NCBI RefSeq assembly: GCF_902459465.1
Contig: NC_047062.1
Span: forward strand, 26,839,866-26,903,865
From: Asterias rubens
Taxonomy: Eukaryota; Echinodermata; Asteroidea; Forcipulatida; Asteriidae
DNA: 64,000 bases
Direction: 5' to 3'
Shown here: piece by piece, positions 22,501-33,650 of the stretch
How positions within the stretch are numbered: the stretch's first letter is position 1
How the letters are laid out: the number at the start of each line of letters is the position of its first letter
Made by a program: the position numbers and the translations under genes
The notes under the pieces: model-generated
What the model was told of the DNA's origin: nothing
The model's input: the letters and a program-made list of their open reading frames with translations, nothing else
Database searches by the model: none

Positions 22501-25500
22501 ATACATGCTTAAATTATACTCATACACAAAGTTTGACTAAAAAGCCCATCATCCAGGCAGTTATCAGTGTGGTCATAATAAACTATATGCCCTTTATTTA
22601 CATCTTAAATGGCCCTCTTTTGGAATTTTTCCTGATGATATGCAAACAGTTCTTATTTGGTTTAACTAAGGATGTCAAAGGTCACATAATTCAAAGGCAA
22701 TCTACCCCGAAATGTAACTTATCATCAAACGGAATCGGAGGGCACCCCGTCTATACCTTTAAAAGCAACTATGATATTAAAAAAACATCCCATGGGTTTT
22801 GCTTGCCACTCTCAACAGTATTGGAAAATGCACATTGATTTGTGAGTTTTTAATACAGTGTTTAAGCCTGTTTCTGCTTCAGGAAAAAGACGACAAATCA
22901 TCGATTGGGGGAGAGAAGTTTTCAGAGCAGCACCGAGGCTTTGGACCTCCCTACGTGAAACTGTGCAACTTTCAAACTCACTTGGCATTATCAAGAACAG
23001 TTTAAAAACTCATCTACATAAAGAAGCATTTTGTAAAGTGCATTTTCTATTAGAAATAGTTAAACTATGTGATGCTACCTTCATTTCTTGTTGTTTTTTG
23101 TTTTATGACGCAGCGCCATGAGCACCGCTTGCTGCGGATACCAACGCTTTTAAAGTTTCCATTAATATTATTATTCATACAGAATCAATAGTAACAATCA
23201 GATGAACTAAACCTATCCCATGAAGCATCATAACTCACCACATCAGTACTCAGAAGGTAATGATGTTTGCTGGCATCATCAATGATGGACTTTTGCATTT
23301 TGTGTTCCATTTCTATCGCCCTCTCACGCGACTTCTGTTCACTGTACTCCTCAAGCTCTTGCCTAAGAAAAAAGAAAAAAAGAAAAAAACTCAAATTTAA
23401 CTACATTGTAAAATAAAGGTTTTTGGTAACACCATAAATAAAATCTCTTTTGAGGGTAGGCCCTGTTCTTGGAAGAAATCTCCTCATAATGAACAGAACA
23501 AACCTCCCAGTACAAACCTTGTTGTACGTAGCCTTCATAGACTATAGAATGACTTCAGAAGCTGTACAACAGGTACACAACTTTACTTAAATACATAAGG
23601 GGCTCACAGCTCACACATTTTTATGGTTTTTACCATCCAAGTTAATTCATATGAAATGTTGTGTTTATGTGTACGGGTGTGAAAATAAATTTTCTACACC
23701 GTTTCAGCAGCATTCTGAAATTATGGGTAGCACCTTGTTTATCCAATAAATATTGCATATATTCTTATTCTATCATGATACTTTGGTCTTTGGTCTTTCA
23801 ATCTTTCTTACCTCACAATCTGGTTCTTCACAAGCAGTCCCTCAAGATATCTCTTCCTACTGTAGTAATTGAAAATGTATTTCCTTGTGTAGAAACCTCG
23901 CCATATTTTTTGAATCTAGGAAAAATACATGGGTAGCGAAAATTATATTCGGTACACCACGCTACCTTTTTCAGCATTCAATTTCTAGCGGATGCCGCCA
24001 AAAGCATGGTATCCCGCTTGTTTGTATAATATTGTCTCCCGTCTCTGGTATTGAAAAATGAACAATCCGGAGCAAGCCAAAATACAGGGCTGACTGGCTA
24101 CCCAACAAGAATTCTTAGTGCTAATCTACCAAGAGATCTTAAAATCTTAAAATCATGACCTGCATGTTTCCATAATTAAGAAAGCAGGTGTGAAGCATTA
24201 ATTTCCTTAAAAGTTATGATTGAAAATACAAGATTACAGGACTTGTTTTGCTTTTGGATAACTGAATACAAAAAGTGAATTTACAGGATTTTGAAATTGT
24301 GGGGGAGGGGGGAGGGCCTGGGCACACACATGTCACACCTCCTAACACCCCCTGGTCACTTGAATTCAATAATGACCGGATACTCACAACAGTTGCCATG
24401 GCATTGTAGAAGTTCCTTCTCATAATCAGCACCTGGTTTTCAATAAGAATCCTAACAAACGCCCTTCCTAAGAATCCCCGCCAAGTTTTCTGCAGTGTGG
24501 TGGCACATCTATGTAGATGCTTTAGGTATGACCGTACTCTCACTGCCCTGAACCATGCTTGAATGTGGACGGAAGCTTCCCACTCTGACCAGCGTTGCTC
24601 CTCAGAAATTCTTGGAAAGGAACAATAAAGAAAGTAAATGTTGAGCACAATCTTATTGGTGCAAACTGAGTTTGCTAAAAATTTATGCAACAGAGCTGGA
24701 GCGCAATCTTGAAAAGCGTGCAATTTTTAGGCAACGTACCTTGACAAAGCTCCGAGGGTGGTTTCCCAAACAGTTTTTCGCAGGGTTGATTTTCATCCAA
24801 TTACATTGATTTCCTTATTACATTAAACAAAATGAAACCCCAGCACTTTGACCGGTATATGTACAATAAGCCCCACTTGTGGTCGCCTGTTCGGGTTTTT
24901 TCTGAACAGAATACTCAATGTCGTACTAGCACCACATGCAAAATAGCACCACTAGCACGGTAACACCAAAATACCCCCCAAAACACAACAAAATGGTGTG
25001 TGAGACAAGTCAACCTTTGCCTCTCTTATTATTTTTGCATGACGTCATAATTCTTACCCAAAATGAGGCTATGGGCGCACGTCCCCCATCACTTGCAGTG
25101 GCTGCGCCCACCGCCTTGTTTTGAGTAAGCAATGTGACGTACCTCATGCATAAATATTAAGAGAGACTATGAGGGGAGATTCGTATGAGGTTCGTGGAGA
25201 CGATAGCCGAACAAACTCCTAGAACTATTTCATCGTCTCCCGTAACCTCATAGATGTACACCTCTCTACCACGACAATAACGATACTGGTTCAATGAATT
25301 TTGGAATCACAAATCTCTTTTTCTGCTTTTTTTTATCTCGTCAAAATTAGGCTCAATGTGTCCTTTGAACTCTCATTGTCCTGGGGAGACAGAAAATCCA
25401 CTGCGCAATCTCAAAAAAAAATTAAATGGTAAATTCTTGCCGTAATTCGGTCCCCAACTACTCTGTTTTACCACTACACTACAAATGCTGATTGTCCCCG

Positions 25501-25957
25501 ACCGTGCGCATATTTTTTTTCCCAGGATAAATGTGGAGTAACTAAAAACCTGGTAAAAAGATAGATCTATTGCCATTCCTTATAACAGTTATATTTAATA
25601 ATGAGAAAATTCTACAATCGTATTCCTCCACCCCCCCACCCCCCGACGGTTTACGATTATCGCACTATTCGCTCTTGCATGTCTTGTCTTTCGTGACTTT
25701 GTTCCTTCCTTGTGCAGTTGTGATTATTGTGTGGAAATCGACCCCTGCCAGCCCTCTGGTCAGTTTTCCCTTTTTTTAAATCATTACAATAGTCGATCGC
25801 TTACCATAAACCTACCTAAACTGTTTAATAAACAGCTTCTGAAAATAAATACCATCATATGGGGAGAGAATGTTGTTTAAAATTATTACCTATTTCTTTC
25901 AAAAACTTGTTCCATCACATTCGGAGTTCGCCGTACCAACCTCACAACGGTAGCCAT
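19534..25957 (-). CDS. SPATA17: SPATA17, IQ-motif ciliary/flagellar protein, complete
   Basis: SPATA17 is a calmodulin-binding IQ protein linked to sperm flagella and motile cilia. Eight minus-strand exons join in phase: 25957-25890, 24610-24388, 23915-23812, 23362-23239, 22479-22294, 21702-21548, 20206-20077 and 19617-19534. They give 357 residues, close to the vertebrate length of about 361. Three IQ motifs are visible: IQAWFRAVRVRSYL (39-52), LQKTWRGFLGR (62-72) and IQKIWRGFYTRKYIF (98-112, opening exon 3). NFYNAMA (89-95) matches the family. Exon 4 is a charged helix ending KHHYLLST, followed by PGIYNSPF and a proline-rich stretch. QGPFR, LQPTLRVA and RVNDN, then FEPFSK and SKHGHLPYGTRYYRE, match the conserved C-terminal half. 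An extra exon-like ORF at 20603-20712 is left out because it does not fit the phase. Confidence 0.9.
20603..20712 (-). other. Unplaced exon-like segment in a SPATA17 intron
   Basis: On the minus strand this reads IPSTPRYLDLSVDWYAW, then PNDKHVLFDLQYLNMMSEDL. It ends at a good donor (TTGTGAGT) whose phase 2 fits the next SPATA17 exon. The upstream exon also ends in phase 2, but none of the AG sites just before this segment puts it in the open frame. A family 1 MITE ends about a dozen bases upstream. Skipping it gives the expected SPATA17 join. It may be a cassette exon with a missed partner, or a former exon whose acceptor was lost. Confidence 0.4.
20725..21099. mobile_element. TTAA-type MITE, family 1
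   Basis: A full-length copy: AAAGGCAGTGGACACTATTG at the left, CAATAGTGTCCACTGGCTTTAA at the right, with the GAGACCTC..GAGGT.TCG hairpin inside. It lies in the SPATA17 intron between exons 6 and 7. Confidence 0.85.
21210..21525. mobile_element. MITE family 3, degraded copy
   Basis: The right end CTCCATGAAATGGGGCCC and internal TTAGCTAA/TGCTTAAG pieces match the GGGCCC-ended family. The left end is eroded, so the start is approximate. Confidence 0.5.
22850..23175 (+). mobile_element. LINE 3' end in a SPATA17 intron
   Basis: The forward strand reads APRLWTSLRETVQLSNSLG followed by a KNSLKTHLHKEAF-type tail, which is how CR1/L2-group reverse transcriptases end. A short 3' UTR and a TTATTATT tail follow at about 23165. 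It is 5'-truncated and antisense to SPATA17. Confidence 0.65.
25163..25257. repeat. Foldback hairpin
   Basis: The arms TATGAGGTTCGTGGAGACGAT and ATCGTCTCCCGTAACCTCATA are complementary across a spacer containing CTCCTAGAACTATTT. A sister hairpin with the same arm theme lies at about 32770-32840 in intron 2 of the first homeobox gene. Confidence 0.65.
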
Positions 25958-26097
25958 TTTCTCCAGTCTGCCTGCTGCTGCTATTTATTTTGTGCAACAA
26001 ACAAAACACACAGCACATCATCGTAGCGCAGCAAGCATCGTATAAATAGCGCCACCGCCGGCCGACCTACAGCAGTCGGTGTGTAGTGTACGGTTTG

Positions 26098-26110
26098 GTT
26101 GCTAGGCACC
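26098..26110. promoter_or_regulatory. X-box-like RFX site upstream of SPATA17
   Basis: GTTGCTAGGCACC differs at one base from the classic ciliary X-box GTTGCTAGGCAAC. It lies 141 bases upstream of the SPATA17 start codon. RFX factors bind such near-palindromes in promoters of cilium genes, which fits the product. A TATAAATA sequence sits between it and the gene at about 26040. No binding evidence exists here beyond the sequence. Confidence 0.5.
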
Positions 26111-26289
26111 ATGCATTGGTGGTGCGCGGCGCGCTGTCATCACCCTCGATTGATTAGACTTGATTCAAGTCCCTATCGCTCAAGCTTGGCAGTCGAATTA
26201 TTCACTACGGGAAAAAAAGTGCGGTGTACTTACTTGAACTTACTTGAATCCACCGACGCCATCACACAACTGGGGAGGAGACGGTGGTT

Positions 26290-26470
26290 CTGGTTACTGG
26301 GGCAGACAGCTTAGATAAGCTTATGTAGAGCCCCCCGACGTTCTTTAGGAATTTATCCACATGTCCCTTGAAAATGTTCACACTTGAAGCTTCAATTGCC
26401 TTTCGAGGGAGAATGTTCCAGTAGTTGACCACTCTCTGGCGCTCTGGCTAAACCAGAACTTCCTGAGGTT
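26290..26470 (-). mobile_element. LINE 3' coding fragment (reversed)
   Basis: On the minus strand this reads a C-terminal RT tail: an FSQ / VVNYWN motif, then LPRKAIEASSVNIFKGHVDKF, as in jockey/CR1-group LINEs. A frameshift separates FSQ from VVNYWN. A piece of the 5802-6091 MITE family (TCGGAGTGAATGATGCGAC..GAGCAAGGCTA) follows at about 26500-26560. Confidence 0.6.
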
Positions 26471-26610
26471 AAGGTTGTAACAGCTTATACGGGTGGGTTT
26501 GCAGCGGCGTCTTTTCGGAGTGAATGATGCGACTGCCTTGAGCAAGGCTATTGCTAAGCAGAAACAAGCCGGTGCACTCACCGTCAAAATGTGTACCGTG
26601 TGGAACATCT

Positions 26611-26834
26611 GGGCCCAATTTCATAGAGCTGCTAAGCACAAAAATTTGCTTAGCATGAAACTTCTTCCTTAACCGGACTACCAACCAAATATCAATTTCG
26701 TTGCACTTCAATTACCAAGTGGCAGCAGTGTTATGCTGAAAATCACGTGCAAATTTGGTTGGCAAACCTGTTCTTATCAAGGCAAAAATTTCATGCTAAG
26801 CAAATCCTATTAGCAACTCTATGAAATTGGGCCC
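26611..26834. mobile_element. MITE family 3
   Basis: The ends GGGCCCAATTTCATAGAGCT and ACTCTATGAAATTGGGCCC are inverted repeats; the inside carries paired TTGCTTAGCATGAAA and TTTCATGCTAAGCAA. It is the cleanest copy of this family in the window. Confidence 0.85.
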
Positions 26835-26929
26835 AGGTTGGGGAATCATGGAGGTAGTAATAAGAGCTTTCACAAAACAATAATTTTCAGGCGATGGCAC
26901 GGGATTTGGACTTGAGTCAAGTACGCTGG

Positions 26930-27110
26930 GATGGGGAGTCAATCAGCTTGGCGGCCGACGTGTTTTATAGTTCGCGACGACGGAACCGTGCAATTTCGAG
27001 TGATACAGTGTTGTGTTGATCCTTATATTCTACTTGTAAAATATCTTTCTAACAATGTATTTCAAACAAACGGTTTCAAACACCAACTCGTCCATATGAG
27101 ATGCTGGGGA
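26930..27110. mobile_element. Probable half copy of MITE family 2
   Basis: Pieces TTCTACTTGTAAAATATCTT, CGGTTTCAAACACCAACTCG and a preceding CGTGCAATTTCGAG match the right half of family 2 in order, with many changes. An ORF runs across it, but its composition follows the repeat, so I do not call a gene. Confidence 0.45.
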
Positions 27111-27985
27111 CGAGCGAAACTCTTCAATGAGTTGCGGCGGATACGAGTTGAACAATCAGTTTTAGATTCGTTGTGTAAGCAATATTCAGCACCTTCTTTC
27201 ATCTGTCAACTTCTACACCGTGTAATCATGCAGCCTCGTGCTGCTGCGTCTTGTGACGGTAGTCAGATCATGGTCAGAGCGATTGTCCGATCGTTCCTTG
27301 ATCCGTTATTCGAGTCCTTTGGGCTCATGTTATTTCTCGGATTATGTGAAGTTTGTGATCGCTCACAGCCTCTTACCTATTTAAACATGGGGTAACTCGA
27401 TGTAACTCATACCAGAATTTCTTGTGTAGGCCTACATGCCATTATATTATTCATTCGCTTGTCAATTAGTTACAGTTACTTTTAGCGTTTTTTCGTCATC
27501 TGTTCTTTAGCTTCTTTTATGGAGCCACTTTGTGCTTCAGCCCTCGGGAGTAAATGTTTCTTACTTTTCTTGTAAACTATTTGATCTCTGTCTTGAAATT
27601 TGGAAACGAGGTAATTTGGGGACGTACTTGAAGTCATGGTGTGGAAGTAGTTTGCCGAAATCGAACGTGAAGTTAACGTTTTAGGCTTATTGTTCGCATT
27701 ATGCAAATAATTAGCAAAGTCACATTACGCTCTGAGAACTATTTTAACACGTTTGTGGTACGTTGTAATACGCCCGATGTCCTTCTGGAAACTATGACAC
27801 CACTACTACGTACACCAATATAGAAACTAAAGGATATTTCAAGATACCTAGTTCTGAATTTTTTAACAATAAAACCGCAGCGTCTAAAAATATTATTGAA
27901 ACTCTTAGATTTTTTGAGATTAGTGAAGTAAACACTAATTATATATTTTTTTTTCACGTGAAATTTTTATTTTATACACTACAAG

Positions 27986-28375
27986 GCACACGTTGCCTAA
28001 GATCGGACGAGTTGGCAGTATAAAAAGCATTTTGTAAGTCTTTTTATGAAATGCTTTATGGTTGGAAACAATGCATACAATGATCCGCACAAACTGCCTC
28101 GAAATTGCGTGGTTTTTCTTTTACTTTGCGAACTTACACAGTCGGCCACTTATGGGAGTCAAAAATTTGACTTCCATAAATGGCCGACCGTGTTAGTCGA
28201 CGAGGTAAGGAGGAAAACCACGCATTTTCGAGGTATACTTGTGTGGATCAGTGTATTCTACTTTCAAAAAAATATTTCCAACCATATGCATTTTATAGCA
28301 AACGGTTACAAACGCTTTTCAAAGACCAACTCGACCGATCCAAGGCAACGTGGTCCTATAATAAAAGTAAACAAG
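27986..28375. mobile_element. TTAA-type palindromic MITE, family 2
   Basis: This family is one long palindrome of about 390 bp. It starts with an AACACGTTGCCTTGGATCGG theme, passes through TAGAATACAATGATCCACAC, and turns at a near-perfect centre CGGCCATTTATGGGAGTCAA / TTGACTCCCATAAATGGCCG. It then runs back to GGCAACGTGTTCC. Other copies: 34617-34845 (partial), 36748-37150, 46562-46765 (half), 49596-49981, 52087-52487, and 61345-64000 (split by an LTR). No ORF is believed. Confidence 0.85.
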
Positions 28376-28389
28376 ACACAATTTTTAAT

Positions 28390-29330
28390 TACTGCCAGAG
28401 TCTGAAGGCTTCCCTGACTTTAATAAGGGGATGGTTTAATCCCAACGAGGCCTGCTTGATAATTTTACCGAGACGAAGTCGAGGTAAATTATCAAAAACA
28501 GACCTCGGCAGTGGACACTATTGGTAATTACTCAAAAATAACTATTAGCATAAAACCTTTATTGGTGACGAGTAATGGGGAGAGGTTGATGGTATAAAAC
28601 ATTGTGAGAACCGGCACTCTCTGAAGTGCCATAGTTTATGAGAAAGAATTAATTTTCCACCAATTTGATTTCGAGACCTCAGATTTATAGAACTTGAGGT
28701 CTCGAAATCAACCAATAAACACACAACTTCGTGTGACAAGGGTGTGTTTTTTTCTTTCACTGTTATCTCGCAAGTTCGATGACCGATTGAGCTCAAATTT
28801 TTACAGGTTTGTTATTTTATGCATATGTTGAGATACATACAGACTGAAGGCTAGTCTTTGACAACTACCAATAGTGTCCACTGTCTACTATAGTTGAATA
28901 TAGCTCTATGGATTCAACACACTTTTAGCACATTTATAAATACCTCTTCGGTCAAAAAACATCAACATTTTTTGGTCAAAAAGTAAAATAAATGCAAAAA
29001 TTAAAATATTGTTCAACGATTTATTTCAACACAACACTGGTAAGGCCCTCCTCCGCCGCCCTCGGGTAACAACTCCATATAAGGGAATGCTGTGCGCGTC
29101 GCGCGTATCGCGTGATGTGGCACAACTGTCCCGGCGTTGCTCTCGACCAATAGCAATGAAGAAACTGCCTTATAAGAACAGGTGCAATCTCGCGTGTCAT
29201 GCCCATGTTTCACCACTTTTTACCGGTGATAAACAAAAGTTTATACACACCAACGTGACGCGCTCTCCACTAGGAATAGCGAAACTGTCCAAGGTATTTA
29301 TGAATATCATGCGCACTTCTCCCAAAACTG
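28390..29330 (-). repeat. Family 5 repeat, copy 1, interrupted by a MITE
   Basis: On the minus strand 28910-29330 matches 39530-39960 and 46925-47240: GACACGC..CTTGCACCTGT, TATTGGTCGAGAGCAA, ATCACGCGATACGCG and CCTTATAAGGAGTTG appear in the same order. A hairpin follows (GAGGCCTGCTTGATAATTTT / its complement, about 28449-28506). A family 1 MITE at 28503-28888 sits between that hairpin and the rest. Gaps between copies are large, so this is an old, non-coding family. Confidence 0.65.
28503..28888. mobile_element. TTAA-type MITE, family 1, inserted in the family 5 repeat
   Basis: It begins GGCAGTGGACACTATTGG and ends CAATAGTGTCCACTGTCTA, with the standard internal landmarks. Both extreme ends are worn. 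Confidence 0.8.
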
Positions 29331-29993
29331 ATCAAGGCACCACAAAAAAAGAAAACATACAATTGAAAACGACGAATAAACATAGTGCCGGATACCGAAT
29401 TGGACAAATCGGGCAGAACACAAGCGGGTCCCTATAACCTTACGCGGCGGTTCGCGGATCAGCCGCTTGCGTTGAGTTTTTTCGTGCTTGATATCTGGGG
29501 TCGTGCTTGACATCTGGGAGTGCCGCGTGCGCCTTGACTTTGAAGTCATGGTGGGCAAAGAAGTCTGCAGAAATCGGTTCCCAGACCCAAAAATCTCCGA
29601 CTAGGCTCTGTCGAATTTAGGGTCCGGTATCACCCAAAATCACGTGACCAAAAAGGAGGAATTCCTCCTTTTTCGAAGTTATCAGAAATGTTCCGAACGT
29701 GTTGTCGTCAACATTCGGACAGTATCGTTGATGTTCGGTATGGAATCGTAATGTCAGTCCTGTCGGCCGTAGATCCAGGAGTTTTTATGCCAGCTATTGT
29801 CAAGGCGTTGTGCCTAATAAAGCGTTTGCAAAGCGATGCGACAAGTTCAAAATATATAAACCTGGGAAATCGCTCCGGGATCTGGTAAGTTTTTGTTCAT
29901 TTGTTTTCAATTGACGATCAAAATAATGTCTGTGGTGATACCTGACCTAAGATTTTTAACAAGAGACGTCAAGGAATCGTTGGTAATGGGACC

Positions 29994-30660
29994 AGACTAG
30001 AGCGGCCCCGGACCCATGCCGTAAAGGTTTTACACTCACGTGCTCACTCTTTGACAGTATTTCCCCCTAAAACTTGGTACATAGATCCGCACTTGAAGAT
30101 GCTGGCAACCCAAAAGGTTCTACTGCTGCTCACATTTTACAGATGTTCTGTTCCATTCTGTATGCTTCTTATTGGCCTAAGATTGCACTACAGAGCATCT
30201 AGAATAAGAATGCAAAATTTTCCTGATCCTTAAGCGGGTCCGGACCCATGCCATGCCGTAAAGGTTTCGCACTCGTGAGCTCACTCTGCGACAGATTTCC
30301 CCCCTGAAACTTGGTTCATAGATTCGCACTTAAAGATGCTGTCAACCCAAGGTTCAACTGACTGCTGTCAACCCAAAAGGTTCTACTGCTGCTCACATTT
30401 TACAGATGTTCTGTTCCGTTTTGTATGCCTCTTCTTATTGGCCTAAGATTGCACCACAGAGCATCTAGAATGCAAAATTTTCCCGGGTCCTTGAGCGGGC
30501 CCGGACCCATGCCGTAAAGGTTTCGCACTCGTGGGCACACTCTTCGACAGATTTCCCCCCTAAAACTTGGTTCATAGCTCCGCATTTGAAGTTGCTGTCA
30601 ACCCAAAAGGTTCAACTGCTGCTCACATTTTACAGATGTTATGTTCCATTCTGACAGATT
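29994..30660. repeat. Tandem ~245-bp repeat, three copies
   Basis: Each copy runs from a GG(C/T)CC(C)GGACCCATGCCGTAAAGG start through ACTTGGT(A/T)CATAG, CAACCCAAAAGGTT and CACATTTTACAGATGTT. Copies start near 29994, 30236 and 30494; the third is truncated. Related single fragments (CTCTGTGGTGCA, AACAGAACAATAAG, CAAAATTTGAGCAGTA) occur near 31125-31205, 34375-34560, 37150-37215 and 37525-37680. Confidence 0.75.
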
Positions 30661-30688
30661 TGCCCCATTAAACCTGTGTCTTAGGTCT

Positions 30689-30934
30689 GGGCCCAATTTC
30701 ATAGAGCTGCTTAAGCACAACATTTTGCTTAAGCAACAAATTAATTGCTTAGTAAAATCAGATTACCGGTCAAGACTCCACTCAATTGTTATGCTAAGTA
30801 TAAACAACAGCTAAATACTAGTCATAAGCAATGTATATGGCAGGAAATTTTGGCCAGTAACATGTGTAAAATAAGCGAGCTATTTTCGTGCTTAAGCAAT
30901 TTTTTTGCTTAAGCAGCTCTATGAAATTGGCCCC
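30689..30934. mobile_element. MITE family 3
   Basis: It is bounded by GGGCCCAATTTCATAGAGCT and AGCTCTATGAAATTGGCCCC, with TGCTTAAGCA-type inner repeats. Confidence 0.85.
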
Positions 30935-31661
30935 TGGTGATGATAGGGATGAAGCGCCGTCTGAGCATTAGATTGCAGAAACAATATGGATATAACGAAG
31001 CAATAATTGAGTTGCTTTTTGGGTACAATAACCATGATAGCAAGAATAGGTGCACCATAGCTTAAAATAGGCATAACATTCCAACACCTGAGAGTGGGGA
31101 ACATCACCTCTCATCAGATGGTTGCACCAGAGAGCATCTACGGGCTAACGAAATTCCCGGGGCCCTAAAGCGGGCCCCGGACCCCACGCCGTAAATGTTA
31201 TGTGTCCCCCCCCCCCCCCTTTCAAGACGGATTGACGCCCCTGCCGGATACCGAATTGGGCAAACCGGACGGCCACTTGTATAGCTATAAATGGGTACCT
31301 TTGTTATGTAATTAAATAACAATTTAACTCTTCAAGAAACTTTTGAGATCACTCAATTTGTTACATTTATTGTGTCTCCGTGGTCTTTGAAAGTAGTCTA
31401 CCACTGCGGTTTTAATGAGCCGCCGCGCCACCTCTGTGTTTGATCAAAGCTAATCCTATGGGATTATCTTTATTACCCAATGCAATACATGATCGGTCTC
31501 CTTCGTTGTAGCCAACAATAACGTTCACGGTTGATAACACTTGGACAGCTTTGTAATTTCGTCAGTCGACTCCAGAATTACATCAGAGAGAACAAGTTGT
31601 ATCATTTTTCATCAACATCTTCACTTTGAACGTGTTTCCCCCTATTTTCTTGTGATCAATC

Positions 31662-33169
31662 ATGGATTTCAAGATTGCCAAAGAATACAATCTTTCCTCC
31701 GAGTTAGTTATGTTTAACCGCAAAGCTTACGAAGAGGACGTATCATCCCTGTCATCTGATGAACTATTGGGTCAAGGAGGGAAACCCCATGGAGGATTGC
31801 CTGGTTGTTACGGTGGCTACTTCCCCGAGATGCCGCATGACGATCTCGGAAGTGATGGGAACCATTCGCCTAGCCCTAGCTGCCGTCACGAGTCTGAGGA
31901 CGAAGCGGTCTGTGCCAGCAACGATGACTTTTCACACGCTCTCTTTGCACAGGAGCAGATGTTGATGAACTGTTTTGGAAATGGTAAGAACTTCATTCAT
32001 TTGAAACTTGTTACTGAAATTGAAGGTCGACCCCAAAAAGCGTCTTTATAAAGTGCGTGTGTATGCCAATTTTCATTTGGTTCTAATTTTCTCCTTTTCA
32101 GCTGAACCCACGCAACAGGACCGACCTTCCTCCTGCTATTCCTGCTCATCCGAATCAGAAGCACTTACCAACCCTCGGCCAGTTGATACAGCTGTAAAGT
32201 GCCCACCATTGGTTGAATTACAGATCAACTCGCCATCTCCTTCTGAAACTTCCCCGTCTGATGCACCGACTCACAGGCTGGTACCTTCAGAGCCAGAGAG
32301 TGCTTCCATCATCACATCATCACCATTGTATGACACTGCATTGCGACGTCGCCGGGTTGACATTGCAGCATGGCAAAGGGTGCTACTCATGACTTCATTT
32401 CAAGCAGATTCCAATCAACCTAGACGTCAGAGACTCCGGGAGTTGTCAGAAAGGACAAACCTCCCAATTTCAATAATATCGGTGAGTTCACACTAAAGCT
32501 CATATAGAGTCATTCTCATTCCTTCATATTTTTGTTGTTGAAAATACACCATTAATGTCCTTTTGGTTTAAAACAGGATTAAATAACAAGTCATATACAT
32601 GTACCAGTCATGACATCTGCTGCCACTTCCCATACCTGAACCGTGATCCCTGGGTTAAACGACTTGATAGCTTTTGATTTCCTTTTGGCTGGCACCCCGA
32701 ATGAATTGACAAAAACATAGGCCAGGGAGAGGAGACCGCCAAGATGGGGGCTGGTTACTCAAAGACTATGAAGTTTGTTTCGCCATCGTCATACAGGAGA
32801 CGATAGTGGAACGAACCTCATATAGTTCTAGGAGTAGGGGCTGTTTTGCTTATTTGCGGTAGCACGGCAAGTTTTTTTAACAGTGTTAGTTCCGCTCCAA
32901 ACATTTGTCCTGGCTTGAACCTAAACTGCTCAGTCTAGTAGTAAACAATGGCAACATCGTCTATTGGTTCAGTATATTCCCCACATAGCTTCCAAAATGT
33001 ATGATTTGTTATTGATGTATTCTTTTTATTTTAGATGTGGTTTGCAGAGAAGCGGCGTTCCCTGAGACTGCGACTCAAGTTCGGTTTCTGCTATCGTGGT
33101 TCATTGCCCCGTAGCGCACAGCCAAGGACTCCATGTATCGCCACCATCGGTCACGCTCGTTGTAACTAG
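31662..33169 (+). CDS. Highly divergent homeodomain protein (gene A), complete
   Basis: Three exons, 31662-31983, 32102-32481 and 33035-33169, give 278 residues. The N-terminal ~215 residues are acidic and serine/proline-rich with no known domain. The homeodomain fills residues ~210-270: basic start ALRRRR, a helix 1 with Q, L and F in homeodomain spacing (WQRVLLMTSF), an apparent one-residue insertion in the next loop, helix 2 RLRELSERTN, then helix 3 ISMWFAEKRRSLRLR. W48, F49 and R53 are kept, but position 50 is Ala and position 51, almost always Asn, is Glu. Intron 2 falls between homeodomain residues 46 and 47 in phase 0, and intron 1 is phase 1, exactly as in gene B downstream. The protein ends about 30 residues after the domain. 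DNA binding, if any, may be altered. I could not assign a family. Confidence 0.8.
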
Positions 33170-33194
33170 TCTCATTGCCCTTTCTTGTCTTAGC

Positions 33195-33650
33195 TGACTT
33201 TAAAGACTTAGGACACACTTTTGGAAATTTTCAACGACCCGTCTTCTTAATTGGTGTATCACAACATTTTAATAAAATAACATACCTGTGAAAATTTGAG
33301 CTCAATTGGTCGTCAATGTTGCGAGATAATATTGAAAGAAAAAACACCTTTGTCACACGAAGTTTATGTGCTCAAATCAAATTCGCGGAAAATTACTTGG
33401 TTCTTCAAAACTACGTTACTCTAGAGGGAGCCGTTTCTCACAATTTGTTACACTAACCTCTCCCCATTACTCTTTATCAAGCAAGGTTTTATGATAATAA
33501 TTATTATGAGTAATAACCAACAGTGTCCACTGCCTTAAAAATTCTCAATGTTTTATACTATCAGCTCTCCATTGCTTGTTGTACCAAGTAAGGTTTTATG
33601 CGAAAACTTATTTTAAGTAGTTACCAATTATTGTCCAGTGCCATTATTAT
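33195..33650. mobile_element. Family 1 MITE (reversed) plus an adjoining fragment
   Basis: 33195-33540 is a reversed copy: CACCAA..AACAT near 33250, CCTGTGAAAATTTGAGCTCA, GAGGGAGCCGTTTCTCACAA and the end CAGTGTCCACTGCCTTAA. A second partial copy of the same right end follows at 33541-33650. The MITE begins about 25 bases after the stop codon of gene A, so it probably forms its 3' UTR and supplies an AATAAA near 33273. Confidence 0.75.

Noticed and set aside
26931-27395. 154-codon ORF upstream of SPATA17
   Set aside because: Its first half overlaps a degraded family 2 MITE and no motif or splice context supports it.
29009-29437. 142-codon ORF
   Set aside because: It runs across the family 5 repeat, which is broken in the other two copies; the coding potential is not conserved between copies.
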